In this document: positions 54,420-55,429 of the stretch, piece by piece
How positions within the stretch are numbered: position 1 is the stretch's first letter
Layout: every line of letters begins with the position of its first letter
Origin: an uncultured Neisseriaceae bacterium
Lineage (GTDB): Bacteria > Pseudomonadota > Gammaproteobacteria > Burkholderiales > Neisseriaceae
Direction: 5' to 3'
Length of the DNA: 55,429 nucleotides
NCBI GenBank assembly: GCA_946481965.1
Contig: CAMLPN010000007.1
Coordinates: 1 to 55,429 of the forward strand
Position numbers and translations under genes: made by a program
The notes under the pieces: model-generated
The model's input: the letters and a program-made list of their open reading frames with translations, nothing else
What the model was told of the DNA's origin: nothing
Databases searched by the model: none

Positions 54420-55235
54420 TTATTTCACTTTAAAAGTATTAATAAGATTTTGTGCTTTTCCTAATTCAGAATAAATTTTTACGAATTTCTCAGAAGGTAA
54501 TCTCCCTTTTGATTTACCTACTGGCAAGCCATCTATTTCATTGCTTTGACTTGTAAGCTCATTAAAATTATTAATCTGGTAGTGTTTTTGCAGATAAGCC
54601 AGTATATCTTTTCGTTTGGCGTGTAGTGTTATTTTATATTTACTTAGATCAGGGAGGTTTTTTCCTGGTTTTAAATCTATTGATTTGAATTCATAGTACT
54701 CAGCTTTGATATGCAAAGTTAATTTATCAAGATTTGTATGTGCAAAAGTATGCAGTAAAATGAATACTGTATCTCTTATGAAAGGTTCATCGAAATCTTC
54801 GGGGGTATTAAATGATACCATTTGGTGTATTAATACAAATTCATTGGGGGAGATAACTTTGAGTGTGCCATCCTTAATACTGAATTTTCTTGTTCTTTCA
54901 ATACATTTTGCTGCACTATCATAAATTGTAATACCAGATATAGTTCTTTCTGTTTTATTGTCGATACTTTCTAGTTCTGTTAATAGTATGTCTAGTTTTG
55001 TAGATAACTTATCGAATTTTTCAAATAGTTCTAGACATTGTGCTTGTGCAGCAGATCCTTCTAGGCATTGTTCTAGTGTAGCAGCTTGTTCTTGGTTTTG
55101 TTCTTCGGATAAATTGATACTGCTAAAAAACAACAGAATAACAAAGCTTGTAGCCATACCGAAAACGAAGATTTTTAGGCGCTTCCATGGCATTGCTTTA
55201 TTTTTAATAACAACACTTGGTTTAATAATGCCCAT
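54420..55235 (-). CDS. Array paralog D: array-domain protein with lost or non-standard start codon
   Basis: From the first ATG (55235) the protein has 271 residues: basic loop KNKAMPWKRLK, TM2 (about 24-42), a linker rich in Glu/Gln/Leu with coiled-coil character (about 45-92, including FDKLSTKLDILLTELESIDN), then the array domain (YDSAAKCIERTR, LKVISPNEFVLIHQ, TFAHTNLDKLTLHIK, YKITLHAKRKDILAYLQKHY, QINNFNEL, LINTFKVK). Homology with the other members continues upstream through TM1 (YLTTFFGLLFLSAITLTF), but the codon aligned with their ATG is ATA at 55292, and GGGGGG lies 20 nt further up. So either a rare start is used, or TM1 is lost and the gene is decaying. Confidence 0.6.
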   Translation of the reverse strand: MGIIKPSVVIKNKAMPWKRLKIFVFGMATSFVILLFFSSINLSEEQNQEQAATLEQCLEGSAAQAQCLELFEKFDKLSTKLDILLTELESIDNKTERTISGITIYDSAAKCIERTRKFSIKDGTLKVISPNEFVLIHQMVSFNTPEDFDEPFIRDTVFILLHTFAHTNLDKLTLHIKAEYYEFKSIDLKPGKNLPDLSKYKITLHAKRKDILAYLQKHYQINNFNELTSQSNEIDGLPVGKSKGRLPSEKFVKIYSELGKAQNLINTFKVK

Positions 55236-55322
55236 AAATGTCAGCGTAATGGCTGATAAAAAAAGTAATCCGAAAAATGTTGTTAAATATATTTTTGAAA
55301 TAATATTTTTATCCCCCCTATT

Positions 55323-55356
55323 TTTAAAGAAAAAACTACCTGATTATACAAATAGT
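55323..55356 (-). terminator. Degenerate terminator between array genes E and D
   Basis: AACTATTTGTATAATCAGGT and a following AGTTTTTTC on the minus strand are a weakened version of the AACTACCTG-loop-CAGGTAGTT hairpin found after B and C. Confidence 0.45.
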
Positions 55357-55380
55357 TATTTTGTAATTTAGGTGTTGAGT

Positions 55381-55429
55381 TTATTTGACTTTAAAAGTAT
55401 TAATAAGATCCCATGCTTTCTGTTCTCCG
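55381..55429 (-). CDS. Array paralog E (partial, C-terminus only)
   Basis: The last 15 codons of a further array gene are visible: GEQKAWDLINTFKVK and TAA at 55381. The sequence is nearly identical to the end of gene C (GEQEAWDFINTFKVK). The array therefore continues beyond the right edge of the window. Confidence 0.75.
   Translation of the reverse strand, partial: GEQKAWDLINTFKVK

Noticed and set aside
1-55429. CRISPR array or prophage
   Set aside because: No regularly spaced identical short repeats, no cas genes and no phage structural or integrase genes were seen. The only tandem repetition is the protein-coding array at the right end.

Overview
The window is AT-rich bacterial DNA from what looks like a member of the Neisseriaceae (Betaproteobacteria). 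A Snodgrassella-type bee-gut symbiont would fit. The evidence is indirect: a 12-mer related to neisserial DNA-uptake sequences (AGGCTGTCTGAA), the ribBA form whose cyclohydrolase half has lost its zinc cysteines, and a compact housekeeping set broken up by heavily decayed accessory DNA. The genus is inferred; no rRNA or other decisive marker is present.

Layout. 1-5.3 kb: a partial ada-type regulator, decayed IS3 and IS5-like transposases, a divergent LysR/CMD-hydrolase pair and a GNAT gene. 5.8-10 kb: mutY, then the Mg2+ P-type ATPase gene mgtA behind a long structured leader. 11-17.6 kb: a small HhH protein, malic enzyme, greB and a MoxR-DUF58-transglutaminase operon. 17.6-23 kb: an accessory patch with a probable toxin-tail/immunity remnant, poxB and several decayed genes. 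23-33.8 kb: grxB, gss, a ClC-family channel, ybiT, a GNAT, crcB, a nudix hydrolase, gloB, dgt and two tRNAs (Arg-ACG, Glu-TTC). 33.9-48.8 kb: recG, ilvD, an RDD protein between repeats, nusB-ribH, an EamA transporter, ribBA, ribE, corA and ppx. 49-55.4 kb: decayed genes, then a tandem array of paralogous two-TM proteins running off the right edge.

How genes work together. The riboflavin genes ribH, ribBA and ribE lie close together, ribH beside nusB. MgtA and CorA both import Mg2+. GrxB, Gss and GloB belong to glutathione metabolism. PoxB (acetate from pyruvate) and malic enzyme (pyruvate from malate) meet at pyruvate.

The two most interesting parts are these. (1) The mgtA leader has a strong promoter, a 23-bp palindrome, an acidic 20-codon leader ORF and a hairpin that opens at the ORF's stop codon. 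It resembles the enterobacterial mgtL logic but has a different sequence. (2) The tandem array at 50.4-55.4 kb holds at least five genes and six copies of an unrecognised periplasmic domain. Most units carry their own terminator, one gene has an internal domain duplication, one has lost its ATG, and one copy is truncated. I read it as an expanding and decaying paralog family, possibly orphan immunity genes, but the function is unproven.
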